Shown: piece by piece, positions 32,714 through 45,746 of the stretch
How positions within the stretch are numbered: the stretch's first letter is position 1
Layout of the letters: every line of letters begins with the position of its first letter
Position numbers and translations under genes: made by a program
Assembly: GCA_907165135.1 (NCBI GenBank)
Contig: OU015569.1
Span: forward strand, 3,782,001-3,846,000
Direction: 5' to 3'
DNA from: Oikopleura dioica
Lineage: Eukaryota > Chordata > Appendicularia > Copelata > Oikopleuridae
Length of the DNA stretch: 64,000 bases
The notes under the pieces: generated by a model
The model's database searches: none
What the model saw: the letters and a program-made list of their open reading frames with translations, nothing else
Told to the model about the DNA's origin: nothing

Positions 32714-35700
32714 TTACAAGGCTGTGTGGAATTTCTTATTGAGTAGGTGAATGAGCAGATTCACGTTGACTTTCGCTTTCTCGTCCAGCTTGATGACAGA
32801 CACATTCTCATACTGCTTTTGCAAGAGGTCTTGCAAGATGAGCGTTGTTGTGAAGACGCTGACGCCAAGGTAAAAGGCTTCGATAGACCACTGTCCATTG
32901 ACCAACAAAGGTTTGATAATGAACTAAAAAGATTTCTTTCAGTTCAAGATGATCTAATAAATATTACCTTGAGATGCTTCGTGTTCTTAACTTCATCCCC
33001 GTCTAGACTTAGTAGGATGCCCTTCTTGATAAGCTGTTCCGCGCTATATTTGATCTCCTTCTTTTCTTTTCTCGACTTCAAGCGGAACGAGGCGCCCTTG
33101 GCTGGTTTCGACTTTGCCTGCTTGTCGTCGACCGACTGTTTGGCCAAGCAATCGGCAATGTAACGCTCGTAATATTCACGCTGTTCTTCGTAGTACTTGC
33201 GCTTGTTTATCAGTCTTGCTCGGGTGAGACGGAGCTGTTCGATTTCGCTCTTGCGTGCTCTTCTGAGGCGGTGTTTTTCACGGATGTCTTCGCAAATCAG
33301 CTTCACCAGATCGTCTTCCGACTCGAGAATTCCATTCGCGATGAGGGTCTTGACGTTGGCCTTGATAGTCTCACGGTCGTTCATCAAGTTTGATTGCGTG
33401 TCTGTGGAGTACTTTTTCATTGTTTCAAATGGAACAACCTCGTTTAAATACTCTCGCAGATTCCTAGAGGATTGATACTCGATCGCCGTACAGAGGAGGC
33501 GTTTTGTCTCATTGAGAAGTTTGCGCATTTCCATGGCAAGCGCGTCCTCGTCACTCTGGTCGATATTCACGGACAAACTGAGATGAATATGATAGGAGAG
33601 AGCATCCGAGTCGTTTATATTTCTAAATTCGCTTCCAAGAAGCACCTCTGGCTCTGGTATCTCCTTCATTCCAGCAAGCAGATCGTGGAGAGGATCATCT
33701 TGATTCGAAGTAATTGATTCCGAAAATTGTAGGAGAAGTTTGTGCGTCTCAAGAAGGTCTTTTATTGTCAGCGTTATTTTCGGTTTTTCGATTTCAACAA
33801 CATCAGAGTATTTGGACATTTGAAAAACCTCTTCCGGCTCCGCGACGTTGATAACTGCCTTGAAAAAAGTTCGGAAACGCTTCGAATTTAGAGCTGTCGC
33901 TTTTCTTATCGTCTCGTGCTCCGCTGTCTTCGGCGGCAAGGAGCCGTCAGCGATGTCTTTGCCTGTGGTATAGGATGCGGAATGCTGCAAAAAGCGGGCA
34001 ATCTGACCGAGCTTCTTCCTCGTCTTTTGGTCAAGAGCTGTTCCGGCAGGAAGATCAATAACGTCAAAGGCTTCTGGCGCGCAAATCGCTGGATTTAAAA
34101 ACCGATAGTAGATTAGGTTTCCTACGGAAACAAGAAGCAGTTCTTCCGATGCATCAGGGAATTTATTTGCAAGAGCTTTATACATCACCTTCGCTTGGTA
34201 TCGAAGTCCGTAAGGAAGACTTTTTACTGAGGCAGTTATTGAAGACATGAACCCATCAACAAGTGATGTCAATTTCGTGATGTTTTCTTCGAAAATTTCC
34301 ACAACTTCTGGTACAGCCGCTGCTTTGTCTTCAGTTATTTCCGCGTCAAGTCCAACGAGTACGCCGTTTTCTGTTTCTTTACGCTGAGCCCATTTTTTGT
34401 ACGTTTCAACTATGCTCCACTCAAGATTCAACTCATCACAGCGCGAGATGATCTCTTTAACACGCTCGCCGAGAATGTCGCGAAGGGATTCCCTGTTTCC
34501 ATAATTACTTCCGACTTTCATGCCGATTCCACGGTAAAAGTTGACGATCAATTTCACTGCCAGAACCCCGTTTGTCATAAGGTCTTTGGGTGTAGACACC
34601 TTCTGAGAGATTTCTTCCTCAAGGGCAGACCGGAAAAGTTTGAGCAAAAGGTACTGCTCTCGCTTTTGCTGGGCGTAGTCGTAAGTGGCGAACACTGAAA
34701 GCTTTTTTTTAAATCAAGATCTCTACAAGAAGCACAATTTTCATGACTATCGAATTCCGGGACTTACCAATATTTTGAACGAAGTTGTTAGACTTGACCA
34801 TTGGCAAGCAAAAGAGCAGTTTGGAGAAGTAAATTGGCTCTGTCTGCAAAAGTGCGAACAATCTTTCATAAGAGTCCACTAATTGCTGCGTTTCTTTGGT
34901 GAGTCGCCCCAGGTTAACGGTTGAATTTTCACGGTTTCCAAGAGAAGATGATGATGTTTTCTGCTTGCGGATTTTCTTTAGGTGGTTACTCGCATCATTA
35001 AGTGAGATTCTGTTCTTTACTAAAAGTCCAATCTTCACATCCATTTGGTCAAGCTTATCGTCCAAGTCGTCGTTCTCTCGCACTCTGTTAATGATCTCTT
35101 TCTTCAACTGGCAAATTTCTTCTTCCTCGCTCAAATCAAGATCTGTGTGCTCGAGCAAGTGAACAAAATGTCGAACCGCTCGTAGAGTTGCTGTTCCTTT
35201 TGAAACACCTTTATAATCATTGCGCAGGTGACAGCTTCTCCACCAAGATTGAATTCGAATTATTACATCTTCTTGCTCTCTCAAATACTTCAACCTTCGA
35301 ATGTAGCGCAGACGCTCTTTTAGCATTCTGAAGTTGCTTTGCAGTAGCAACACGCTGTCAATATTAGCTTCCCAATGCTTTTTCTTCTCCCGCATTTCTT
35401 TTCTTACTTTCCAACCTCTATAATACGACTGGAGGACGATTACAGGGCGCTCTTGTTCTTTCAGGTAATTCAGTCGGCTTTGAAAAGCTCGTTTTTGTAG
35501 AAACATTCGGATTGCCGATTGAATCGTTATTACAGCTGGAGTATTACGCTGCCAGGCTTCCATCTTGATGAGAGCAGCAGTGACATCCTCTACGACCCCC
35601 TTGATCTCCACCGAGGTGAGCATTTTCTGTTCCGAGTTATAATCATACGAATCAGGAGCTTCCCAGTAAGCCTAAGAAGCGTTATTATCATTTTTAATGA

Positions 35701-37460
35701 TATAATTTTATACCTCAAGATTTTGGGTGTCGAAGAAGAAGAATGAGCCATTGATTATTTCTACTATCCAATCAGTTTCGATGCTTCCAGCAAGACTACT
35801 ATCTTTCTTCACTTTTGCGTCGACAAGTGCTTCGTAATATGCCTGGACACTGTCTGGGAATATCTGATACTCGAGTACATCCGTAAGAAGCATCTCTTCG
35901 AAGCGTTCTTCACAATCCTCCTCATCGAGAAGCAGATTGATTGCCATCACTGCGGAGCATCTTTTCTTCATAAATTCGAACTGTTTCTTAGTCTCATACA
36001 CGGCCTCTTTGATGTCATCGTATCCAAGTTCTATTGTAAAGAATTTAGAATTAACATAAACGAGCGAGATTTACCTTCGTAGCATTCAAGGTGGGACTGT
36101 AGAATAGAAGCGTATCTTGATTTATGCGATTCTTCTAGGTCACTATTTATTTCTAAATAGGGATCCTGAAGAGCTTCAAAAATATGAGCCGCTTCGCCAT
36201 CTGCTACAACTTCGTTGACTGTCTGTACTGCTTCGAGACGCTTTTCAGAAAGTAGTTGTTGGGCACTTGCTGCCTCTTCTTCCTGAGTAAGATAGGTGAG
36301 CACAACGAGAGCAAATTATCTCCGTTTACCTTGATTGCTGCGTTAATTTTGAAAATTTCTTCTTGAACTTCGCTGTGCGTCAGGCGAGTTTGGTAAACAT
36401 CATCATTGTCAAAGCTGGCGAAGCTTGAATTTGGATCGAGGGCTGCTTTTTCTAGTGACTCGGCCGAATGAGATTCGGCTTTGATATTTTTGAAGTGTTT
36501 CATCTCGCATGAATATTTTTCGATGTTATCTTCACTGACACCTTCGATTCGCGCATCTGGATTCAAAAGTGCTTCTTTCAAATCATCGAAATTATCCTGT
36601 TATTTGGCTCAGAAAATAAAAAATCAAATTTGAAGCATATCGATAAAATGTCGTTATCTTTTAGCCATTCCTCATCGAGAGCTTGATTGATTCTCAAAAT
36701 GGCAGCATGATGAAGAGCCTCGTCTTCAGAGATCTCTGCAGCGAGAATGCCGCCTATTTTAGCGAAAGAAGGGAGCTTTATTCCGTAACCATCGAGGGCC
36801 ACTTGCATGGCTGAAAGTTCTTCTTCTGTAAATTTCAGGATTCCTTCAAGATCGTCCATTTTCGGCGCTTTGCCTAATTTCGAGAGGTGCATCGCCAGCG
36901 CGTGAATACAGTAGATCAATCTCGGCAGATTCTTTTTGTCGTAAATGTCAGTAGTTTCCGGATAGAAGGAACTCGGCAGAGAGACCTAGATAAAATTTAA
37001 GACATCAGTTTTCTACTAAAACTCACCTTTGTCATCGCATCTCGGAAAATGTTGATGTTGTCTGTGTGCCGAAAGTGGAGGCCCTTCGTTTCGTAGTGCT
37101 CGTGATTCTCGTCGAAGATCCGGCTGCTAATAGATGGGGCGATCGCTTTGCCTAGTTTTGCTATAACAATGCCGTTGGCAAGGCTTTCTTCCATTCCATC
37201 GGTAACTGCAGGAAGCTTTGTCTGACTCATCGCCTCAATCCACCGTTTCGCTTCTTCCAGCCGGCAGAGATAATTGTAAACGATCTAAAATGTAAAAAAA
37301 ACTCCTAGTGAACTAATCTCACCGATTTTTCTCGCTCGTTGTCCATGTCCTCGCCAGTCGGACGTTCGGAAACATTTGTCCACACGTGGATTTCATCCGT
37401 CGACGGGGTACAACTAATGGCGGAAATCCGCTGCAGCTCAGCGCTTTCCATCTCCGCCAT
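32714..37460 (-). CDS. IQGAP: IQGAP scaffold protein
   Basis: Cytoskeletal scaffold binding calmodulin, actin and Rac/Cdc42. Exons 37323-37460, 37027-37284, 36659-36985, 36330-36596, 36075-36282, 35714-36030, 34768-35671, 32968-34694, 32714-32923, 1451 residues (human IQGAP1 1657). Order: CH domain (IVYNYLCRLEEAKRWIE... about 47-180), coiled IQGAP repeats (INQALDEE, INLLLDEED), a WW-like segment (SFFFFDTQNLEAYWEAP), about four IQ motifs (ITIQSAIRMFLQKRAF, IVLQSYYRGWKVRKEM, LLLQSNFRMLKERLRY, IRIQSWWRSCHLRNDY), a RasGAP-related domain (LIYYRFLNPAI...FDVIDL) and the RGC end (KVNVNLLIHLLNKKF). The intron 36597-36658 fits only as GA-AG. Fewer IQGAP repeats than in vertebrates explain the shorter length. 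Confidence 0.95.
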
Positions 37461-38704
37461 GTTACGAGTCTGCCACTTCTAATTTTCTGTCTCTCGAATT
37501 TCGGTCTCTCTTTCGCTCCCGATCTTTTCGATAATCAGCTCTCAGCCTGAAAGTAAAAGTATGTAAGAATTTATCGGCCGCGTGTGAAGAGGAGAAAAGT
37601 GGGACACGGAAGTTTTTGTATAATTGACAGGGTGATTCAACCCTCATTTCCCTCTAGGCGCGATGAATTCGCAGCTACAAGAGCTTATCTCTACTCTAAA
37701 GTTATTCAACAGATATCGCCTTCTGAGTGGTGGAAGTCGAGACGCAAAATAGATGCCCAATAAGACTAATCGGGCAAAATAAAAAAAACGGTTTCTTTGA
37801 CCCAAAAATCAGATTACAACGGCCAAGCGAATTTCGCCTGAAGGTGCGACTCCTTAACAAATTTGGATGTTCGATCTTGGTAGTACCAAGTTGGTACTGC
37901 TACTTAGAGACTTTCGCAACCCCATAAATTTAGTAATGAGCTTGTAATAATAATATTTATTTGCATTGTTTTCTAAGCTTTAATCGCGCAATAGATAGGT
38001 ATAGGAATATCTCTAGTGAAAAATTGTTTTATCGAAGTGGTGAACTTGGCGAGGACAAGAATAAATTGGAGAAAAATCCGCCATGGCCATACTCTCTCGT
38101 CTGCGTAGACTGAAGCGCCCGGTCGGAAGCGGGTATTTATGGAGCGAGAGTGGCGGTTGTTGCCCCCGCTCAAAATCGATGCATAATAACAATGGGCAGT
38201 TGCCGAAGCTAGTAGTACATGAACTTCTCCGAGTTTTGGTAGACACCACTGAGAGACTACATGGACTGATTCCAATAGACTATGGCCCATAGATGACGGG
38301 TCATTTACATCAATTTGGAGACGACAAGATAATAAGTCAAATTCATAAAAAACATCCATGATAAAGAATCTGTCTGGATTTCATCACAAACATTAATGAA
38401 ACGGAAAATTATTAATGCTATTTAGGAATTGCGATGATTCAAATGCTGAAGGATTAGTTGCAATTGCGTGTTTTACTTTAGGGCAGTTTAAAAGGATGAC
38501 TTTAAAATTGCACGATGACTCAAAAGAAATAGTAGAGCAAATCGAATTGACTACGAAAATAATCAGTTTATTTCCTAGTAGATGACATATTTGATGGCAG
38601 TTTTATAGTCATTTAAACTTGCGGACTAACTCCAATAGTTTAGTCCAAATTGTCTAAAGCAAGGGCATTCTGGCTCCATTCATCTTGATGCTGCGTTTGG
38701 AGAT
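37461..38704. other. Intergenic
   Basis: Upstream of IQGAP and downstream of POLR2C. A 128-codon minus-strand frame (37973-38359) exists, but has no domain, signal or splice structure I can support. A palindrome AGTACCAAGTTGGTACT lies at about 37882. Confidence 0.45.
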
Positions 38705-39750
38705 CTAATAGATCATTGTGAAAGTCGGCTTGTGAGATTTATCGTTACCCGATAATTTCGTTTTCAGTACTTGGATCCCTCTTGCGACGATTGTCTCCGG
38801 CCTCATAAACCCAAAGCTCTCAATGTTGAAGAAAAACTTCGTCGGTACACCAGTCGGGTCTAATGGCGCCTGATGCATGTCGTCTTCCAATTCGGAATAG
38901 ATTGACTTTGGCCATTCCTCTTAAATTACAGACATTACTTAGAGGGTTTAGGCAAAACTAGTCACCTGGTTTGGGATAAGTCGTATGACGAAGAGCATTG
39001 TCCGGATCGTACTCGAACTGGATCACGCACGGTTGCCATTTTGCGTGCTCCTTAGCAAAACCTTTTCTCGCTTCCGATAGAATTGACAATGCATATCAAA
39101 TATCATTTATCAAACGAGAAAGAAAGCGTCTTGAAAGTATCACCGACTATGTTTGCAGAAAAAGATATTGTCAACTCTTAACGTGAGCGGTAAGTTTCAA
39201 TGTTTGACCCTTTCGAAGTTTGACGATCAAAATTTGATTGCTATCACGATTATAGTCGTCGTCACTTTTCCCCAAGGCTGGTTGAACTAAAGCACATTTG
39301 AGAATATTGAAAATCACTTAACAAATAGTTACCTGCTGGGTTTCCAGACATAAGATCAGCAGTCGTTACTGTACGAGTCGCTTCCGTTTCGCATGTGACA
39401 TCAAGGGTAAATTCTACCGTGCAATCGTTGCAAAAATTATCACAGCTGCAGTCCCGAATATATTGCATCTGAGAGGGATTGAGCAATAGTACTCGTTTTT
39501 TTGGTACCTTTTCGACGACTTCCTCGCAGTGAAGTGGTATCAACGCTAGTCTGTGGGCGATGAACTCATCAATCAGCACAGTAGTATTCTCTTCAATTCG
39601 AATCCAGTCAATAGCGAGCACGGGCACTTCCGAGAGCCAGACGCGTCGCAGGGCGTTCGCTACGGAAAGATCAGTGTTTTCGATTGAAAATTTGCAGTTC
39701 TCATCCTTGATTTCCTCGATTCGCACGATCGGTTGATTCGCGTACGGCAT
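38705..39750 (-). CDS. POLR2C: RNA polymerase II subunit RPB3
   Basis: Core subunit of Pol II that pairs with RPB11 to nucleate assembly. Exons 39333-39750, 39176-39286, 38966-39061, 38705-38919, 279 residues (human 275). [19 protein letters not shown] is the alpha-motif; [10 protein letters not shown] supplies the zinc-binding cysteines; the C-terminal [38 protein letters not shown] and RPETIV blocks match RPB3. The start was set at MPYANQ because TTTGTCTCATAG, a likely trans-splice acceptor, lies one base upstream of the ATG. A longer reading from an upstream Met would cross that site. Confidence 0.95.
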
Positions 39751-39860
39751 TCTATGAGACAAACAACTAACATATGAAAAATGATGAAAAAATTAGAAAA
39801 AATAACGATTATAGAGCAGAAATAAATAAAAGTACTCAGAAAATGAATAGACGGGACGAA

Positions 39861-40756
39861 CTAGATTGAAAAATTGCTCCAGAGAGATTCGTCGGATTGC
39901 TTGTCCTGGATGAAGATACTTTTGTTCTCTTTCTTCTTTTGTTTTCGAAGGGCTCGGTTGTTTTGTGTGTCTGCAGAAAGGAGAAGATAACCACAGTAAA
40001 AGGGAATCATCTGAACGGACGAAATAAAGACCTGTCTAAATACAGGTACGTACAATGAGAATAATTCCGCTAGCAATAGATCCGACACCATTGACGCTTT
40101 TGTTGTCATCAGAGATATACATGTTGACTCCTTGAAGAATCATCAAAATAGACGTAGCAAAAATTGCCGTGTACTGTAGTCCGGAGCAGTAAAGCATTCG
40201 AAATCGAATCTTCTTAAGCTTCTGCGCTTGTGACTCTTTGACTTCGAGGACAACCTATGAATATTTGTTTCCCATGCATGAGCTTAAAATTTACCGGGAA
40301 CCCGTTTTTTGGACTAACTCTCTTTCCTCCGAAAGCGCTTTTTCTTCCTGGTGATCTAGGAAATAATTATTGCTTTAGCTTCGTTTTGACAAAAACAAGC
40401 TTACACTGAAAGTTGTGCGCCACTTTGAAGGAAGGTAGATTTCGATCTCTGTCCTGGCTCATTCGTGAACACCAGGTTTCCCAAATTCGTGTTTGACTTT
40501 TGGGCTCGCTTCTCGCTCTCTTCTAATGTTGCTTTGAAACCTGCTAGTGCTTTGCCCGATCGGATAGAAATGTTTGAATTGCGAGAGCTAAGCGGTCTGG
40601 TTTGTAAGCCATAAGACGGTCTTGCTTTGCGAAGCTCAGAAAACTTGTCTGTTGGAAAAAAAAGATAATCTAAAGTACTAAATCTACAGTTACAGTAAGT
40701 GCGCAGTTTCTGTTCTTTCCTGGGTTGTCATCAGGTGCTGAAATCTCGATTCTCAT
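39861..40756 (-). CDS. Two-pass membrane protein, unknown
   Basis: Exons 40694-40756, 40405-40643, 40295-40355, 40054-40254, 39861-40010, 237 residues. The first ~130 residues are polar and basic with many Ser. Two hydrophobic segments follow: LQYTAIFATSILMILQGV and GSIASGIILIMIPFYCGYLL, joined by a short loop (NMYISDDNKSVNG). The C terminus is basic then acidic (RKQKKKENKS...SDESLW). Both ends should face the same side. I do not recognise a family. The start lies three bases after TTTGTATAAGCAG, and the stop is 110 nt before POLR2C. Confidence 0.65.
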
Positions 40757-41144
40757 CGCCTGCTTATACAAAAGAATACGCTGCCTTTACATGACCTGCC
40801 AGTTTTTTAATGAAAACTAACTATCTAGAAAATCGTGTTGCACTTGTTTTATTTATTGTTTGTTATCATGAAAAAGGCGCGAATGGGTTAACTAGTACAG
40901 TGTAGTTGGGCGAAGTCGGTGAACAGGAAAAAGATCTGGGAATCATGATCAGTTTGGGAAATTGGGAAGTTTTATTAATTATGTGAGTCGAAAAAAAGAA
41001 AGAGACTTTGATTGTGTTTTTTATTGAAGAAAATATTTCGGGGGCATTTGTTGGGAAAGATTTTAGGTACAGAATAGAAAGTGTTGAGGTCAATCAGAAA
41101 AAGAAGACGCTTAGGCACGGCTTTAGAGATAAGATGAGTAGGAA

Positions 41145-43488
41145 CTAGGAAGTACTGATGGCAGAGTAAATACAATGTTTGAGAGAGCGCACATGATCCG
41201 ATAGCTCGGCTGTCAAATCGACAGCGGTCTGGAGCTCGTTCGTTGCCGGCCAGAACTGGGCTGCTTTGTCGACTTGTAAAAGTGCAGTTGTAGACGACTC
41301 CGCAAGCTGATTAGAGAGCGAAACCAACTTCGTAACTCGATCTTCTTGTCCCTGCGATTCGAGTACTTTCGAAGTAGCATCTCCTTGAAAACAATCAATA
41401 CCGTAGCAAATATCAAAACTTACCGAGGAAGACAAGCTCAGAAGCAGACTTGTAAATCTTTTTTGAAATCGTTTGCAAGCTCTTTGGTGGACTATCTTTA
41501 GCCGATTCGATGAACTTGTCCATGTTCTGCTGAAGAGATTCCTGGGAAGATTTGAATTGAAGATAGAAATTCATCAATCTTTCGCGAGATGGAGACTTTT
41601 CGTTTTGAGCTTGTAGCCATTTTAGTAATTTTTTCGTAATTTCAAAATGATACCTGGAAGTTCTTTATAGCTTGATAGTCGATTGTAACGAGGAGATTTT
41701 ATTTCGTTGCGCAACGAAGGCGTCGGACGCACATTGTCGAGCTAGGAATTCGAAGCTCAAAAACTAGAATTTCATTTACTTGGATGTAATCGTAGTCATC
41801 TTGGTCGTGGTCAAAAGATTCGTTTTGCGTCTCTTCAATGTTTCGCGAAAGAGCTCTTGGAGCAATAGGCAGCGGACGATCCCTTGGATCTTCAATTTCT
41901 TTCAAAAATGTTTAAATTTCAACTAGATATTGACTTACCTATCGATTTCGTTTTAAGACTTGATGACAATAAAGGCGTCGAGTTTTTTCGTCGGAAAAAT
42001 GTCTTGAAAATAAGCTTTATATTTCTGGTCGAGAAATAAGAATAAGAACCTGTGCGTGTGTGTAAACATAGTTTGCCAGAGAGGCAAGATCGTCAGGCGC
42101 AGCTCGTGCAGTGATAACAAAAGAGTCGTAATCGTCGGGTATTCCTGTTTGAATATCACGCTTTGGGTCAGCAAGCGATTCGATTCTCCAACTGTTTTTT
42201 TCGAGCTTGAGGCGCATGTCGCCGAAGATCTTTGCGTCCTCTTCTACTGGTTGTAGAAGGTGGTTGATGTGTCGAACGCATCGTTGTTGGCCTGCCCCGG
42301 CTGCCGTTGCCATCGTCCGCCGGGTGAACTCGATCACATTCTCTAGCGATTTTTCCAGGGCAGTTGTTTTCATCTTTAATTGCTTTCAAAAACTGCGGAA
42401 AGGAAACAGCCTACCTTGAGATCCTCAGCTTGTCCATTCAACCGCTGGATGCATTTTTGGGAGCGCCATTCTGGGGATAAAAACTTCAACAGCGCAGTCA
42501 CTTTTTCGTCCAAATTTATTTTCAATTTCAGAAGTTTATCCATTGCTTCTTCGTTTGTGTAAGTGAAAGGACTTCCAAAGACCTAAAATTAGTTTAAGAA
42601 AATAGTAAGGTTATTTAAAGACGACCTGTAAGGGAATGGATTCTGTGCTAGAGAAGGATGCGATCGAGCTTCTGCTAGCAGAGGAACGAACTTGCTCGAC
42701 CGAGCTTTGCCGGGCCATACGAAGACTTGCGAGTGACTTTGGAAGTTCGTCGTAGTCATCTGTTTTTGATAAGTCGAGATTTGGTTTTGGAATGTCGTAA
42801 TCGTCAATTACAGTTGATTGAGATTTTTTCGGTGCAATTGTTGGCAACTTGGTTGGTACATCGTAGATCCCGTCTACTTGCACGTTTGGCTGAATCGGAT
42901 AAATATGCAAATTATTATTATTTCATACTTTTAATTCGTCGTAGTCATCGTCCTCGTTTGCAGCACTACCGTCGACTACGATGTTGTTATTATTATTCGT
43001 GGGCAGCTCGTCGTAGTCGTCGTTCTTTAGAGCTATTCCTTTCGTTGGTAGATCATAAACGCCATCGTCATTCTGTGGAGAAAATTTCTTTTTGAGTGGC
43101 AAAATCGTCACAAGTTCGTCGTAATCACCATTTGAGGGCAGATTCCTTCGAGGTAACGCATCATACGTATCTTCTTCGGGTTCGGGAGAGGAAATCACAT
43201 TTGCATTTGCATTCGCACTTCGAGGCAAATCGTAGACACCCTCTTGGACGGAGGCTTCAGTTTCTTCGATTTCTTCTACGTAGTTTACCGGAACGAGCCC
43301 CGTCTAGCTCGGAAAATAAAAATAAATCAGTAAGGAGGACTCACCTTGTCTCGAAGGGAACATCTCCACCATCCTGGAGTATTGTCGACGTTTTTCTCTA
43401 AAATGACGAGAATATCATTCGCGTTGAAACTCAGCTCATCAGTGTCCTCAGCTTCAGTCGAAAACAATGCTCTTGCCTTCTTCACCAT
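41145..43488 (-). CDS. p130Cas (CAS) family adaptor
   Basis: Focal-adhesion scaffold phosphorylated by Src/FAK. Ten exons: 43345-43488, 42929-43303, 42626-42889, 42415-42582, 42050-42373, 41939-42014, 41780-41898, 41654-41741, 41424-41609, 41145-41380, 659 residues. The N-terminal SH3 domain reads ARALFSTEAEDTDELSF...GWWRCSLRDKTGLVPVNYVEE. The substrate region carries repeated Tyr motifs (EGVYDLP, DTYDALP, DGVYDLP, DDYDELP, DGIYDVP, DDYDIP), the docking sites for Crk/Nck SH2 domains. A helical serine-rich region follows, then RPLPIAP...DDYDYIQ, the Src-SH2/SH3 site of CAS proteins, and a FAT-like C terminus. Vertebrates have four paralogues (BCAR1, NEDD9, EFS, CASS4); this looks like a single pro-orthologue. 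Confidence 0.92.
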
Positions 43489-43742
43489 TTCGGCGAGCAG
43501 CTAACTCTACTATTTATGGGCGACGACGAGCAATTTTGAGTGTTCGCTCTAAATTTTAAATAAGAAGCCAGGCGCTTTTGGAGCAGATCAAACATCGCGA
43601 GCCGATGATTTTAACATCGAGTACGAGTCGAGATTTAGGTCATTTCTCGAAGATAACAGGGAACGAAAAGAAAAGGTGAATCAAAGATAATTTTACAGTT
43701 TGAAAAATAAACAAAGAAATTATGAACAAGGAACGAAAAGAA

Positions 43743-44154
43743 TTAGGAATCACACTTGCGGTTGCATTCTTCGTCCGCGCATTTTTTCTTCTTTTTTTGC
43801 TTCATTTGCTTGGGTTTTCTCTCAAGCGGTGAGATTTCGTCGTCGGAGGAGTCCGATTCTGAGCTTGATTCGCCGAAGAGCTTTGGTTTGTGATAAATAC
43901 AGCACACTTTGGTTGATTTGCGGCCGAGACCTTCATTATCCACCGTGTCCTCGGTAAACATCACGCGTCGCCGGGGCTGACTCTCTTCGACCTCAGGTAG
44001 CCGAGCTGTTATCACCACTCTTTCCGGCTGCGTTTCCCTTATTAATTGTATATGGAAAGATCCGATATTTCTTTTACCTTGCGGTTATTGTCATTGTTCT
44101 TGACCCATTGCTATCGTTTTTAGCTAAAGAGCCTCGTTTCTGCAAAGTCGCCAT
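43743..44154 (-). CDS. PPP1R11: Protein phosphatase 1 inhibitor 3 (PPP1R11)
   Basis: Exons 44078-44154 and 43743-44037, 123 residues (human 126). [20 protein letters not shown] followed by [19 protein letters not shown] matches the conserved core (VxWxxDTVDNExMGRxSSKCCCIYxKPxxFGESS), which inhibits PP1 and contains the cysteine stretch linked to its E3 ligase activity in mammals. The C terminus is Lys-rich with more cysteines. ITARxxE occurs at both sides of the splice ([13 protein letters not shown]), perhaps a small duplication. It lies 199 nt behind MRPL4. Confidence 0.93.
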
Positions 44155-44353
44155 AACCGAAATCAAAAGATAAGTCTGAAGTAAAAGTTTTCACTCGGAA
44201 GGAGCTATTTTCCACTGAAGTGTTTTATATTCAGAAGGATTTAGGCCAGTCTTTGTAAAATTTGTGATGTCCTGAGCGGTAACCGCCCTGATTAAATTTC
44301 TCGTCTTTCCAACTTTTTACGGGCTATTAATCTCTTTTACTAAATGGCTAAAA

Positions 44354-45551
44354 TTATTCGTAAATCGACTTTCTGCCTGAGTAATGCTCTGCCCGTTTCC
44401 TAGTCATCACACTGCTCCAATAACTATTCAAAAGCGGGTGCTCGGGCTCATCATGGCTTTCCAACAGATCGAATCGTTCGATCTCAAACAGCAATCGTTT
44501 TTCCAAGAAATCGAGAGTCTCCAAGTCAATAATCAGCTTGTCATACTTCAGTAGACTCTTTACATTAAGTCCTAGGCAGGTATTTATTTAAATGATAAAG
44601 ACTCTCTATAACAGGTTGTACCTTCCACTGGAAAGAGGTTATAATATTTCTTTGAGCGAATCCAGTTCTCGAGAGGAATTGGATAATCATTATCCTTATT
44701 TAGCACCAAGTAGCTCAATTCAGGCTCCTAAAAGTTAAAAATGTAAACTAAAAGCGTGCTTTGAAAAAGTAGACACTGTACCTTTTTAGTATTTAATTTC
44801 TTTGAAATCGCTTCAATATTGTTTGTCAGACTACTAACGACAAGCAGATCCCCCTGAATAAATTTGAGAGTCAAGCAGGAAACGAGAGCTTTGATTCTGG
44901 TCGCCCGATCGATCATATGAAAGTTAGAGATGTATGGACGTCGAGGCTCATCTGTAAACGCTCCCCCTAAACATTCAACTAGTGTTAATTTGGAGCTGAG
45001 TGATAACCTCTAAAATAGGGGCCAGTTTTATCACGAACGCGTTCGTATCCATGGCCAGAGCCACCCCATGGCTTTGCCCAGCGTTTATGTCCAGTCTCCA
45101 TTCGACTCTGCTCAAAGCTCATGTCAACCGTCTTATAAGTGTTCTGCCACTCCAGTGCCTCGTGAATAGCCTGCTGGTCCACCACTGCTGCCCAAATCTT
45201 TGGATGGAGCTGCGCTATCCCTTCTTGCTGAACCTCTCTGCTGATTTTGGTTTTTTGGGTTGTTTGTTGGGTTGTTTCTGGCAGTGGGGTATTTTGACCT
45301 GCATCGGTCTCGTCAATTTCCAGCGTTTCAAAAAGGTCTTCCACTGGACTCTTTGTTTCCAGAACAGTCACTCCATAAACAGAGACGGTTTCAGGAACAT
45401 AAGCTGACTGAGATGAAAGACGGAGAAGCTCGTCCGATCGCTTAAGTTCAAGATCAACTTCTTTCTTTCCAGGACGCACTCCAGAGGCACTAGACCAGAC
45501 AATCTTGGTACTAGCGAGTCGAGCCCGTATTCGTTTCGCCGATTTCAACAT
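44354..45551 (-). CDS. MRPL4: Mitochondrial ribosomal protein uL4m
   Basis: Exons 45008-45551, 44782-44951, 44622-44727, 44354-44571, 345 residues. HEALEWQNTYKTVDMSFEQSR followed by GHKRWAKPWGGSGHGYERVR and GPYFR is the uL4 loop that runs into the exit tunnel. GLNVKSLLKYDKLIIDLETL plus DFLEKRLLF matches the C terminus of vertebrate MRPL4. A basic, low-acid N terminus (MLKSAKRIRARLASTKIVWS) fits a mitochondrial import signal. The ATG directly follows a TTTTTCAG acceptor-like sequence. Confidence 0.9.
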
Positions 45552-45746
45552 CTGAAAAATTCGATGTCAAACTTAAGTTTGAACAAACGTTCTTTCTTAC
45601 ATGTTGGAAGTAACAGCAGATTTACAATACAGGCAGACACAGAAATTGCAGGAGGATTTATAATTACAAAAGTCTAATTTTTGATTTTCAATTTCTCGGA
45701 ATTGCGTGAGGATAATCGATCATGTTCGTCTTCGGGCTTTTCGTTC

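Noticed and set aside
33197-33475. Plus-strand frames within IQGAP and other long genes.
   Set aside because: They are shadows of strong minus-strand coding sequence with clear homology.
37973-38359. 128-codon minus-strand frame as a gene.
   Set aside because: No domain, poor composition, no splice partners, and competing frames on the other strand.
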